A DNA stretch of 62,629 nt, taken from NCBI RefSeq assembly GCF_002115825.1, contig NZ_JFJZ01000028.1, positions 1 to 62,629 on the forward strand, given 5' to 3'. Positions 27,096 through 34,907 of the stretch are shown here, piece after piece. The notes beneath the pieces are model-generated. The model worked only from the letters and a program-made list of their open reading frames with translations, ran no database searches and had not been told where the DNA came from. A program made the position numbers and the translations under genes. Position 1 is the first letter of the stretch; the number at the start of each line of letters is the position of its first letter. The stretch is from Thalassospira sp. MCCC 1A01428 (GTDB taxonomy: Bacteria > Pseudomonadota > Alphaproteobacteria > Rhodospirillales > Thalassospiraceae).

Positions 27096-27764
27096 CTATT
27101 CCCATTTCGTTGGGGGAATATCCCAGACGTTTGCAAACCACCGTTGTCCGAACCAAAGTTTATGGCGACCCTTAATATTTCGTCGATTGCGTTCCTCGTT
27201 ATCACAAATCGCCATAAGGACATTCAAGGTACGTCCTTCCATAGCATCGGCTTCAAGTGCAGCGACATCGGCCTTGAAGTTATTAACTTGCTCCTCGGTC
27301 ATGGCACTGCCAATGCGGTAAAACTGTTCTTCGATGGTGGCATATTTGGTGCGCTGGTCCTGCCAAAACCTCGCCTTTTCAGCCCAACGGAACGTCAAGC
27401 TGCAAAGGGACGATATTACGACCAAGGTTGCCCCGACTTTGGAAGCAAGGGGAATATTGCCAAGCACATCTGCCCCCACTGCGGAACCGCCAACAAGGCT
27501 CATGACTGTAGTGATATCCGCCAGCCAAGCATAATAATAGGCGCGCTTCGAGCAATAGCGAACCGAAACACTGATATTAAAGATCAGTTTCCCGCGACGT
27601 TTCGTCAGTCGTCCGGATCCACATCCGGTTCCGGAAGGCTCGACTTCACATTGTATTGCTTCCTCTCGATCCGATGGTCCGAGAAGTTCTCCACATTCTC
27701 CCTCAATGGTTTCTGGCGTGTCGCTGCTATGTCCTCCCTGTTTTGCGTCTTCGGCGTCGGGCAT
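27096..27764 (-). CDS. SLATT-like two-TM membrane protein
   Basis: An accessory protein on the opposite strand to the early operon. The first 55 residues are polar and disordered. Then come two hydrophobic helices (about residues 76-98 and 106-125) flanked by R-A-Y-Y-Y-A-W and F-R-W-A-E-K-A-R-F, followed by a long helical tail. This plan matches SLATT domains, which are predicted pore-forming effectors in nucleotide-triggered defence systems. The ATG has AAGGATG upstream. It overlaps a small ORF in another frame by 160 bases. A role in lysogen protection or superinfection exclusion is an inference. Confidence 0.65.
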   Translation of the reverse strand: MPDAEDAKQGGHSSDTPETIEGECGELLGPSDREEAIQCEVEPSGTGCGSGRLTKRRGKLIFNISVSVRYCSKRAYYYAWLADITTVMSLVGGSAVGADVLGNIPLASKVGATLVVISSLCSLTFRWAEKARFWQDQRTKYATIEEQFYRIGSAMTEEQVNNFKADVAALEADAMEGRTLNVLMAICDNEERNRRNIKGRHKLWFGQRWFANVWDIPPTKWE

Positions 27765-27790
27765 GGCTTGTCATCCTTTTTGTCTGACAT
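27605..27790 (-). CDS. Small polar ORF overlapping the SLATT-like gene
   Basis: A 61-residue charged, unstructured product (start MSDKKDDKPCP). It has its own ribosome site (AAAAGGAAAA before the ATG) and starts 26 bases before the SLATT-like gene, then runs through that gene's disordered N-terminal region in another frame. It may be a real nested gene or a leader that couples translation. No family recognised. Confidence 0.4.
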   Translation of the reverse strand: MSDKKDDKPCPTPKTQNREDIAATRQKPLRENVENFSDHRIERKQYNVKSSLPEPDVDPDD

Positions 27791-28057
27791 CTTTGTTTTC
27801 CTTTTCGGTGTTGGACAAAGCGGAGCAGGTATCAAAACACCCATCCACAACACTTTTAACAAGCCACATCAACAATCTCTACGAGAAAATTTATTTTTCA
27901 TAACACCCCCTGGTTCCCCCTCCACTGATCGGTTTCCTGGTCACTTCCGATCATAGGGAGAAGTGGCGGTGGCGTCATCTGCCCCCGGTTCCTCCCTGCC
28001 GAAAGGGATGACGCTGCCGCTTTTTTTCATGCGTTTGTGAAATTACGAGACCGTCAC

Positions 28058-28525
28058 ATGGCCAAGCAAAATTCCGATAAAGGCACGATTGATCTGTTGA
28101 GCGAATGGTCGCCGCCAAAAGTGGCGGTGACATTTGACGCGCCCGAGCGGGTGCGGGCGATCAGTTTTGGTCAACGGATCAGCCGGGCCGTTTCTGAAAT
28201 CCTGCGGGAAAGCGGGAAAAGCCGGGAAGAGATCGCCGCTGCCATGTCGGAATTCCTTGGTGAAGAGGTCAGCAAGAACATGCTTGATGCCTATGCCAGC
28301 ATGGCGCGCGAAAGCCATACCATCAGCCTTGAGCGGGCCTTTGCCCTGCTTCATGCGACACGCGATGCCCGCATCTTCGGCATGGAATTAGGCCGATTTG
28401 ATTACGCGGTGATCCCCGAACGGTACCTTGGCGCAGTCGAAGACGCCATGATTGAAGATCAGAAAGAACAGCTTAAACGCGCCCAGCTTGCCGCTCGCAA
28501 AAAATGGAAGGGAGGCGGGCGATGA
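28058..28525 (+). CDS. Early regulator-like protein upstream of transposase
   Basis: A 155-residue protein with a helix-turn-helix-like segment (SREEIAAAMSEFLGEEVSKNML) and a basic C-terminus. Similar proteins sit directly before the transposase gene in alphaproteobacterial Mu-like phages, where they are presumed to bind DNA. The stop codon overlaps the transposase ATG (ATGA), so the two are translationally coupled. The frame opens 21 bases earlier, but this ATG is the better start. Function not established. Confidence 0.65.
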   Translation: MAKQNSDKGTIDLLSEWSPPKVAVTFDAPERVRAISFGQRISRAVSEILRESGKSREEIAAAMSEFLGEEVSKNMLDAYASMARESHTISLERAFALLHATRDARIFGMELGRFDYAVIPERYLGAVEDAMIEDQKEQLKRAQLAARKKWKGGGR

Positions 28526-30534
28526 AAGAGTGGTTGACGGCATCGGACATCGCTGACCTTGGCCTTGAAGGTCTTGCGAAGAACAGGGTTAGCGTTTGGG
28601 AATATGCCAAAAAACATGGCTGGTACGAAGCAACGCATACAGATGGGGAACCGTTGTGCCGAAAGAAAAAAGGTCAAGGCCAAGGGGTTGAATTTCATAT
28701 TTCCCTTCTTCCGAAACGTGCTCAAAAAGACTACGCGCGCCGTCAATTGACACGGGAAATCGCGCCCCAAACAGAAACCCGTGTTTCAGCCCCCACATCA
28801 CACCCCAACAATGCCGACGACCTTACCGCCTTTCAACGCGATGTGATGAATGCACGCGCCGCCTTTGTCGCGACAGTCAACGACCATGCCGCATTGATCA
28901 GCCGCAACCAGGCACTGGATATGGTTGTTGAACTGGCAAAAGCCGGTCGTCTGCCCGCGCATTTGCAGGATTTACTGAGCATCGCCAATGCCAAAAGCGG
29001 TCGGCGCAACAAAACCGCCAAGTCTGCACATAAACTGTCGCGGCGAACCCTCTATCAATGGGTTTTGGACCATGAAAAGGGTGGCATCCTTGCGCTGGCC
29101 CCCAACATCACCCGCAAGCCGGATTATGAGGTTCCCGACTGGGCACCGGCCCTGATGCAATTGTGGTCAGATCCGCGCAAACCGTCTCTCACGGCGGTGC
29201 TTGAGGATTTACCCGCCATCCTGCCCCGTGGCACTGACATACCGTCCTATGATCAGGCGCGGCGCTTTTTGCATAACAAAATTTCGATTGTTGACAAAAA
29301 CCGGGGCCGGATGGGGCCACAGGCCCTGAAAAGCCTGCAAGCCTTTACCCGGCGTGATATATCCGAGCTTTGGCCCGGTGCGGTTTACACTGCCGATGGT
29401 CATACGTTCCGCGCCAAGGTCGAACATCCGTTTCATGGTCAACCGTTTCAGCCTGAAATCACCTTCACGCTGGATGTATTCACCAAATATATCATCGGCT
29501 GGTCAGTCGGCCTTGCCGAAAACTCCATCGGTGTGCTTGAGGCCCTGTCGCACGCGATTGTCGACCGGGATGACGGCCGTTATTCCGCCCTGCCATTGAT
29601 TTTTTATACCGACAATGGCCGAGGTTTTAAAAACGAGATGTTCAGTTCGACCGCCATTGGTTTCTTTGACCGGTGGGGCATCACGCAAAAAAACTCGTTA
29701 CCCTACAATTCACAGGCACGCGGCATAATCGAACGGTTTAACCGCAATGTCCGGCAATGGGCCAAAAAGCTGACTTCCTATAGCGGTTCGGAGCTAGACA
29801 AGGAAGCAAAACGCCATATTGACCGGGCGCGTATTCAGGCCGCGAAAAAGGCACAAAAAACGCCGTTTGATACGACTTGGGAAGATTTCAAGAGCTTCAT
29901 TCAGGAGCAAATTGATACCTACAATAATCGTCCGCAATCCAGCCTGAAGCGAGTTCGAGACCCTGAAACCAAAGCCTGGCGGCATCAGGCTCCGGCAGAA
30001 GTATGGGCCGAGTGGCTTGGTGAAGGCGGGAAAACCCGCACCATTGCCGTGTCTGAAGCCGCCGATCTGATGCGCCCCTATGAGCGGCGCAAGGTCGCCC
30101 GCTGCGAAATCCGCATTCTTAACAATATCTATTTCAGTCACGCGCTTGAAGCCTATCACGGGCAAGATGTGCTTGTCGGCTATGACATTCACGATGCCAG
30201 CCGGGTATGGGTGCGTGATTTTGATATGCGGCTTATCGCGGTTGCCGAACTGGACGCCAATGCCCGGCCCTATTTTGATAGCGATACCCTGCGCACTGCA
30301 CAAAGCAAGCAGGATCAGGTGCTGGCGGCGCGTACCAAAGGCCGGTTGGGCCGCATTGAGGAAAAACGGCAGGAAATCATTGCAGAGGCCAAAGGCCCGG
30401 CACTGGAAATTGAATACCAGCCTGCCATTCCGATGGAAGATTTCCAGATCAAGGCCGCTGACGACATGCTCGCACGCCTTGAACAGCCCAAGCCGGTTTT
30501 AACACAGGCGAACGGTCGGCCCGATTTTTTTTAA
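28522..30534 (+). CDS. MuA-like DDE transposase
   Basis: Catalyses replicative transposition of the phage. The N-terminal 80 residues match the Mu end-binding winged helix domain (W-L-T-A-S-D-I start). A second HTH region follows, then the rve catalytic core. The DDE residues are Asp292 (YTADGH), Asp364 (YTDNGRGF) and Glu404 (GIIERFNR). A beta-barrel region and basic helix come after. The frame ends at a T8 run (30525-30532), just where homologues would be expected to continue into the MuB/ClpX-contacting tail; an open frame beyond it looks like that tail. The start overlaps the upstream stop. Confidence 0.93.
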   Translation: MKEWLTASDIADLGLEGLAKNRVSVWEYAKKHGWYEATHTDGEPLCRKKKGQGQGVEFHISLLPKRAQKDYARRQLTREIAPQTETRVSAPTSHPNNADDLTAFQRDVMNARAAFVATVNDHAALISRNQALDMVVELAKAGRLPAHLQDLLSIANAKSGRRNKTAKSAHKLSRRTLYQWVLDHEKGGILALAPNITRKPDYEVPDWAPALMQLWSDPRKPSLTAVLEDLPAILPRGTDIPSYDQARRFLHNKISIVDKNRGRMGPQALKSLQAFTRRDISELWPGAVYTADGHTFRAKVEHPFHGQPFQPEITFTLDVFTKYIIGWSVGLAENSIGVLEALSHAIVDRDDGRYSALPLIFYTDNGRGFKNEMFSSTAIGFFDRWGITQKNSLPYNSQARGIIERFNRNVRQWAKKLTSYSGSELDKEAKRHIDRARIQAAKKAQKTPFDTTWEDFKSFIQEQIDTYNNRPQSSLKRVRDPETKAWRHQAPAEVWAEWLGEGGKTRTIAVSEAADLMRPYERRKVARCEIRILNNIYFSHALEAYHGQDVLVGYDIHDASRVWVRDFDMRLIAVAELDANARPYFDSDTLRTAQSKQDQVLAARTKGRLGRIEEKRQEIIAEAKGPALEIEYQPAIPMEDFQIKAADDMLARLEQPKPVLTQANGRPDFF

Positions 30535-30697
30535 AGACGATATCGAATGGGTGACATGGCTTTGCGCCAACCCCGAACACATCACCGAACAGGATCGTGT
30601 CGTTCTGAATGAACGGCTGGAAAAGGCGTCATTCCGGCAATTGCTGGCAATGGAAGAAATCGACCCCACGCGGATTGTTGGACGCAAGGCCGCGTGA
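30533..30697 (+). CDS. Possible frameshifted C-terminal extension of the transposase
   Basis: After the T8 run the +1 frame continues for 54 codons (begins K-D-D-I-E-W-V-T-W-L, ends G-R-K-A-A). It has no convincing start of its own, only a GTG at 30551. Its content, an acidic start with aromatic residues, resembles the C-terminal tail of Mu-type transposases, which contacts the B protein and ClpX. Loss of one U at the run by polymerase slippage would fuse it to the transposase. It may instead be a fixed frameshift or a base-call error. Confidence 0.45.
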   Translation, partial: KDDIEWVTWLCANPEHITEQDRVVLNERLEKASFRQLLAMEEIDPTRIVGRKAA

Positions 30698-30749
30698 GGC
30701 CAAAGACGGCTGCCGCAAGGCGGCAGCACAAAGCAGAGAAAGGTTAGAT

Positions 30750-31517
30750 ATGCGCGTCAAGTTTGTAAACACGCAAAACGTCAAACGGCTCATGGCCGGT
30801 ATGTCGGCGATTGAACAGCGCGGGGCTGGCGAAGCCTGCCTGATGGTGGTTGATGGCTCGCCTGGCCTCGGCAAAACCGAGAATATCAGTTATCTCGCTG
30901 CACAAAATGCCAGCGTGTTTGTGCGGGCGAAGCGGGAATGGACGCCAAACTGGATGTTGGCTGAACTGCTGGAAGCCAGCGGTGTGCAGGCAAAACCCAA
31001 CAGCTTTGAACGCAAATACCGGCTTCTGGTTGAAACCCTGTCGATGCAGGCAAAGACCGCTTCGGACAATGGCGAGATGTTTTTTGTTGGCGTTGACGAA
31101 TGCGATTACATCTGCCGGTCCGACAAGATGCTTTCGACCATTCGCGACCTTTCCGACTTTGTTGAAATCCCGTTTGTGCTGGTTGGTATGGGAAAGGTGC
31201 GTGACAGCCTGACACGCTTTCCCCAGGTCACATCGCGGGTGGGTCAGTATGTCCGGTTTGAAAAACTGACCCCGGAAGACACCGAAAAGGTGGTGCGTGA
31301 CCTTTGCGAGGTCGAAGTCAAAGACGACCTGATCAGCCTGCTTCACGAAAAATCAAACGGCTTCATTCGCGAGGTCAAGGAAGGCATCGCGCATATTGAA
31401 CGGTTCGGCAAAATGCAGGGCAGCACCGTCATTGGTGTCACCGAAATGACCGGACAGGTTTTGCTCAACGACCGTGCCACGTCGCGCCCGATTATCGTGC
31501 GGGGAGGTGCAAAATGA
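30750..31517 (+). CDS. MuB-like AAA ATPase, target-capture protein
   Basis: Binds DNA with ATP and delivers target sites to the transposase. The Walker A motif GSPGLGKT is at residues 36-43 and Walker B is FFVGVDEC. A lid region with R-V-G-Q-Y and a C-terminal helical part complete a 255-residue AAA protein, shorter than Mu B because the N-terminal helical extension is reduced. The frame opens at 30609, but the ATG at 30750 follows AAAGG and fits the family. The next gene overlaps its stop (ATGA). Confidence 0.88.
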   Translation: MRVKFVNTQNVKRLMAGMSAIEQRGAGEACLMVVDGSPGLGKTENISYLAAQNASVFVRAKREWTPNWMLAELLEASGVQAKPNSFERKYRLLVETLSMQAKTASDNGEMFFVGVDECDYICRSDKMLSTIRDLSDFVEIPFVLVGMGKVRDSLTRFPQVTSRVGQYVRFEKLTPEDTEKVVRDLCEVEVKDDLISLLHEKSNGFIREVKEGIAHIERFGKMQGSTVIGVTEMTGQVLLNDRATSRPIIVRGGAK

Positions 31518-32095
31518 CCGGACGCGCAACACGCCTTGAGGCCATACGGGATGCCTTGCCGCCGCAAACCTGCCTGACCATTGACGAGCTGGATACACTT
31601 CTCGACTTGCCGCGCAAGGAAATCGTCAAATCCACCCTGCGGCTTATGAGCCGGGGACTTCTCGAACGGGTGGAACGCGGTTGCTACCAGTTGACACTGG
31701 CAGGTATTGAAAGCCGCGCTGTCGGCGAAGTCCTGACAAGCGGACCAACCGGGCCGGATACGACCAAAAGCCGGAAGAAAAAGGCGAACCTACGCACCCG
31801 GCTATGGCGCGTGATGGGGGTAAAACAAAAATTCACCATCGATGAACTGGTCGCGATTGCCGCGAAAGGCCCCGAAAAAAACGCCCGTGAAAATGCCCGT
31901 AAATATCTGCGTGCGTTGGAGCTTGCCGGGTATTTGCGGGTTTTGCCCCGTCAAAAGGGGGAAGCTGTAACGTCGAACGGGTTCAAACGGTTCCTACTGA
32001 TCCGGCAAACAGGCCCACAAGCCCCTGAAGTGAAACGCGGCGGTCAACATGTCTTTGATCCGAACACGGGGGCGTTTCATGACTGCAAAAAATGA
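31514..32095 (+). CDS. Winged-helix early protein
   Basis: A 193-residue basic protein with two winged-helix-like regions (LTIDELDTLLDLPRKEIVKS and FTIDELVAIAA...ARKYLRALELAGYL), joined by a Lys/Arg linker. Such proteins are common between B and the DUF3164 gene in Mu-like prophages. DNA binding is likely; the target is unknown. It is coupled to the upstream ATPase by ATGA overlap. Confidence 0.7.
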   Translation: MTGRATRLEAIRDALPPQTCLTIDELDTLLDLPRKEIVKSTLRLMSRGLLERVERGCYQLTLAGIESRAVGEVLTSGPTGPDTTKSRKKKANLRTRLWRVMGVKQKFTIDELVAIAAKGPEKNARENARKYLRALELAGYLRVLPRQKGEAVTSNGFKRFLLIRQTGPQAPEVKRGGQHVFDPNTGAFHDCKK

Positions 32096-32432
32096 AGCTC
32101 TCCCCCGCTGGCGGGTTCTTCTGGCTGACGAAATCAACCGAACCAGCGTAACCGATACCGCAAAACGGATTGGTTATGCACGGGCCTCGGTCTCGCTGGC
32201 CAATAGCGGCAAATATACGGCCAGCACCGACCGTATCGAGGCGCGTGTGCTGGAGATTTTGGGCGGCCCGGAACCAACCTTTTTTTGCCCGGCACAGGGC
32301 ACAAGCATCACGCAACGCGGCTGCGACACCTTTTGTGCGCGGCCTATGCCAACGGCTAGCCCGCGTGCGCTTCGTCAATGGCAAATCTGTCAATCCTGCA
32401 TTCATCGGGAGGACTGCAAAAATGTTGAGTGA
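32079..32432 (+). CDS. HTH protein with Cys-rich tail
   Basis: A 117-residue protein. The first half is an XRE-like helix-turn-helix (SVTDTAKRIGYARASVSLANSG). The second half holds seven cysteines (FFCPA, GCDTFCA, ICQSC, DC) and may bind a metal. It overlaps both neighbours, as usual in this operon. The combination suggests a small regulator with a zinc or iron-sulfur site, but this is inference. Confidence 0.65.
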   Translation: MTAKNEALPRWRVLLADEINRTSVTDTAKRIGYARASVSLANSGKYTASTDRIEARVLEILGGPEPTFFCPAQGTSITQRGCDTFCARPMPTASPRALRQWQICQSCIHREDCKNVE

Positions 32433-32709
32433 AGATCTTGAAAACCTTGCTGCAACGCTGCGTGAACGGGCGAATGCAAGCAAAGGCAAACTTTTGCTGA
32501 CGGACCGACAGACCGACATGTTGCTGTCAAACCTGCAACTGCTTGCAACCGACATTGGCAGTTACGAGCGGACCAACGGTCCAATCGCCACGGGCACTCC
32601 CAACCTTGCAGCGATTAAACGCGGACTGGCATCGGGTCAGGTCGTTAGCCTCGCGGACCGCCGCATGAGCCGCAATTTCACCCCCGACGATGGAGGAAGC
32701 GCGGCATGA
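32422..32709 (+). CDS. Early hypothetical protein, 95 aa
   Basis: Not recognised. Helical N-terminus (LENLAATLRERANASKGK) and a polar C-terminus. The ATG at 32422 has GGGAGG seven bases upstream, so it is preferred over the longer open frame, whose first part lies inside the preceding gene. The stop overlaps the next small gene (ATGA). Confidence 0.65.
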   Translation: MLSEDLENLAATLRERANASKGKLLLTDRQTDMLLSNLQLLATDIGSYERTNGPIATGTPNLAAIKRGLASGQVVSLADRRMSRNFTPDDGGSAA

Positions 32710-32810
32710 AACGGCGCAACGCATTCGGACAGTTTTTGCGGTTCTTTTTGCACATCTGGCTCCCCGCCCGGAGGGACGAATGGTTCGCCATGACATCCCG
32801 GAAAAACTGA
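32706..32810 (+). CDS. Very small basic ORF, 34 aa
   Basis: Starts with an ATGA overlap on the preceding gene, the coupling used throughout this operon. The product is basic and aromatic (F-L-R-F-F-L-H-I-W-L) and could be a short amphipathic or membrane helix. It fills what would otherwise be a gap before the next gene. Confidence 0.4.
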   Translation: MKRRNAFGQFLRFFLHIWLPARRDEWFAMTSRKN

Positions 32811-32842
32811 TCGACATCCCCGTAAACACAAGGAAATCAGCA

Positions 32843-33085
32843 ATGGTCTGTCGCCCAACACAGAAGCAACTTGAAACGCTCAAAGCTATCAGGCTTGGCG
32901 CTGTTGCAAGGATCAATATGGGTTACGCGGCTTTTCGCATCACCGGCGCTAATCCATCGGTTGTCGGTCGTTGCGTTAAAGGCGGCTGGGCCAAATGGCC
33001 GGAAGGCCTGACCGAAGATCAAACGTGCGAACTAACCGCAGAAGGCAAAGCGGTTCTGTCCTCTGCAACAGATACCCAGTTCTAA
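32843..33085 (+). CDS. Early hypothetical protein, 80 aa
   Basis: Small protein with a helix-turn-helix-like stretch (TQKQLETLKAIRLGAVARIN then FRITGANPSVVGRCVKGG). AAGGAA precedes the ATG at 32843; the frame before it overlaps the small basic ORF and is not coding-like. Function unknown, DNA binding possible. Confidence 0.6.
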   Translation: MVCRPTQKQLETLKAIRLGAVARINMGYAAFRITGANPSVVGRCVKGGWAKWPEGLTEDQTCELTAEGKAVLSSATDTQF

Positions 33086-33107
33086 TTCATCCCCAAGGAA
33101 GCAAACA

Positions 33108-33764
33108 ATGCAATACAGCCAAAGCACCCCTATCGCCGAAAATCCGTTGCCGGTCGTGAAGGTTCGCGACCAGGAATATCTGGAAGATGCGAAAGGCAAG
33201 CTGATCCCGCTTTCGCAAGTCCCCGATGACCACCGGATGCGCGACACGCTGGTGCGCGAAAAAATCGCCAAGGTCATGGAATTGCAGAAACATCTGCGTG
33301 ACTTCAAGTTAGAAGCGATGGCCGACATTCAGGCCTTTATCCAGCTTTCGGCAGAGAAATATGGCGTGTCGGTTGGCGGCACGAAAGGCAATGTCACCCT
33401 GACCACCGTTAAAGGCGACATGCGCATGATGCGCCAGGTATCCGAAAACCTGGCGTTTGATGAAAAGCTGCTGGCCGCCAAGGCCCTGATTGACGAGTGC
33501 ATCATTGAATGGTCGGAAGGGTCTCGCCCGGAAATCCAGACGCTGGTGCAGGATGCTTTTCAGACCGATCAGCAGGGCAAGATCAGCACCGGGCGCGTGC
33601 TTGGCTTGCGTCGTCTCCAGATCGCAGACGAAAAGTGGAAACGGGCAATGGAGGCGATTTCGGACAGCATCCATGTTCAGGACACAAAAGCCTATGTCCG
33701 TTTTCAGCGCCGCACCGAAACCGGTCGCTGGGAAACCATCCCGCTTGATCTGGCTGCGGTGTGA
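33108..33764 (+). CDS. DUF3164-family protein
   Basis: A 218-residue member of DUF3164, a family found in the early operon of Mu-like prophages between the B gene and gemA. It has a V-P-D-D-H-R-M-R-D-T-L-V helix, a central G-G-T-K-G-N-V-T-L strand and a C-terminal W-K-R-A-M-E-A-I segment. Its place is that of the Gam-region genes in Mu, but no similarity to Gam is seen. Role unknown. Confidence 0.85.
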   Translation: MQYSQSTPIAENPLPVVKVRDQEYLEDAKGKLIPLSQVPDDHRMRDTLVREKIAKVMELQKHLRDFKLEAMADIQAFIQLSAEKYGVSVGGTKGNVTLTTVKGDMRMMRQVSENLAFDEKLLAAKALIDECIIEWSEGSRPEIQTLVQDAFQTDQQGKISTGRVLGLRRLQIADEKWKRAMEAISDSIHVQDTKAYVRFQRRTETGRWETIPLDLAAV

Positions 33765-33775
33765 TGGAGGACGTC

Positions 33776-33985
33776 ATGAGCAAGAAAAAACCAGCCATCG
33801 TTTTTTGCATCGAACTGATTGAGCGCGAGCTGATCTACGTCATCGCCCGTCATGAAAAAGGGGCCTTGAGCGTTGCTGTTCAGGCCGGTTTGGAACCGGA
33901 TCGAAGCGTTAAACCCCGCATCGTGGACAAGCTGTTTGCGGAACGGGCGATTAACCGCAAAACGGCCAATGCGGAGGCAGCGTGA
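33776..33985 (+). CDS. Early hypothetical protein, 69 aa
   Basis: Basic small protein (start M-S-K-K-K-P-A). The ATG at 33776 is preceded by GGAGGACGTC and is preferred over two earlier ATGs. It begins 11 bases after the DUF3164 stop and ends overlapping the next start, so it belongs to the same operon. No family recognised. Confidence 0.6.
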   Translation: MSKKKPAIVFCIELIERELIYVIARHEKGALSVAVQAGLEPDRSVKPRIVDKLFAERAINRKTANAEAA

Positions 33986-34239
33986 TGATCGCTTATTGCT
34001 ATCGCGGCGGAGACATTCATTTCGGTGATTTTGTTCCGACAGATGCCATAGAGCTGTTACGCGGCAGCGACAATATCGTCAAAGGCCGTGTCGAGGTTCG
34101 CGCCCGTCACGCCTATGACGGCAAAACCCTGCTTGTGCCTGGCGTCCCGGAGGCCGAAGACGAATTCGGGGCATTGCAAGCTGTTGAACAGTTCAAACGA
34201 TTTCTGACGACACCGCGCCGAAAAGTGCGCGGTGCCTGA
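33985..34239 (+). CDS. Early hypothetical protein, 84 aa
   Basis: Small protein with an N-terminal hydrophobic-aromatic strand (IAYCYRGGDIHFGDFVP) and a basic C-terminus. GTG at 33982 and ATG at 33985 are both possible starts. It is the last gene before a noncoding structured region; a hairpin covers its last codons. Function unknown. Confidence 0.6.
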   Translation: MIAYCYRGGDIHFGDFVPTDAIELLRGSDNIVKGRVEVRARHAYDGKTLLVPGVPEAEDEFGALQAVEQFKRFLTTPRRKVRGA

Positions 34240-34308
34240 TGAAAACCGGGGCCACCCAAACCTGTTACGAGCTTTTGGTTTGGCCCCGGTTCACCGCCTT
34301 AACGGTGA
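34211..34308 (+). other. Cluster of three RNA hairpins
   Basis: Three hairpins follow one another: CACCGCGC/GCGCGGTG (34211-34234), an 11-bp stem AACCGGGGCCA/TGGCCCCGGTT (34244-34291) and TCACCG/CGGTGA (34291-34308). They lead straight into the tRNA-like sequence. They may terminate or process the early transcript. The stretch 34240-34658 has no protein gene. Confidence 0.55.
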
Positions 34309-34310
34309 GG

Positions 34311-34432
34311 CAAAGAGTGGTCCATTTGGTTACGGCGCGTCCGTGGGAAATGCATCGATGGTTAGCAGTGATTGCAAGCACTGCGAAGCCTGGCCCCAGC
34401 TACGAGAAACGGGTTCAAGTCCCGTCTCTTTG
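34311..34432 (+). ncRNA. tRNA-like RNA 1 (Cys-like)
   Basis: A perfect T-arm (ACGGG-TTCAAGT-CCCGT, 34409-34425) is followed by CTCTTTG, which pairs exactly with CAAAGAG at 34311-34317 to make a 7-bp acceptor stem. A hairpin at 34365-34384 (6-bp stem) has TTGCAA in its loop, as in tRNA-Cys (GCA), but with 8 loop bases. The span of 122 bases is about 45 too long, with an enlarged D-region, and no CCA is encoded. It is either a diverged tRNA or a tRNA mimic. Confidence 0.45.
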
Positions 34433-34488
34433 TCTCTCCGGTGCGGCGGCGTTGAAAGCAGAAACGCAGCATTGACGAATTGCCGGGA

Positions 34489-34583
34489 GTGGCGTCATCG
34501 GGCGTCCCGCCACGGAGATACGCTAGTTGCAACAGCGTATTGTGGTTCTTGGTGGTAATGCGGGTTCAATCCCCGCCTGACCC
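34489..34583 (+). ncRNA. tRNA-like RNA 2
   Basis: The same architecture is repeated: a hairpin at 34518-34540 (7-bp stem ATACGCT/AGCGTAT) with TTGCAA in its loop, then a perfect T-arm GCGGG-TTCAATC-CCCGC at 34560-34576. A further hairpin, GTGGCG/CGCCAC at 34489-34513, could stand for the D-arm. No 5' partner for the putative acceptor strand CTGACCC was found, so it is less complete than the first copy. Confidence 0.35.
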
Positions 34584-34658
34584 TAGCCGGAGTAGCGCCC
34601 GGCCCGCACCGTCGATGAGTTTGAAGACCGAGCAAGCAGAGCGACAAGGAAACAAAAC

Positions 34659-34904
34659 ATGACTGAAGTCGGAGGCATCGCCGCAGATCAACTTGCATCG
34701 TATGTCGAGCGGATCGAGCGACTGGAAGAAGAAAAGGCCAACCTGATGGCCGACATCAAGGAGGTTTATGGCGAAGCCAAAGCCCTTGGCTATGACGTGA
34801 AAATCCTGCGGCAGATTGTCGCATTGCGCAAGATTGAAGAGCATGAGCGTTCCGAACAGGAAGAAATTCTTGAAGTGTACAAGCGTGCATTGGGGATGTC
34901 TTAA
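34659..34904 (+). CDS. GapR-like (DUF2312) DNA-binding protein
   Basis: An 81-residue DUF2312 protein. It has the G-I-A-A-D-Q-L start, the Y-V-E-R-I-E-R-L-E-E-E-K coiled coil and the G-Y-D-V-K-I-L-R-Q-I-V basic segment of GapR, the alphaproteobacterial nucleoid protein that binds overtwisted DNA and aids replication in Caulobacter. It is phage-borne here, in the early operon just after the tRNA-like region, with AAGGAA before the ATG. It may help phage replication or target choice; that is inference. Confidence 0.85.
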   Translation: MTEVGGIAADQLASYVERIERLEEEKANLMADIKEVYGEAKALGYDVKILRQIVALRKIEEHERSEQEEILEVYKRALGMS

Positions 34905-34907
34905 GTA

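Noticed and set aside
34232..34558. A 108-codon open frame over the structured region
   Set aside because: Its codons follow the tRNA-like T-arms and hairpins, composition is not coding-like, and there is no fitting ribosome site.
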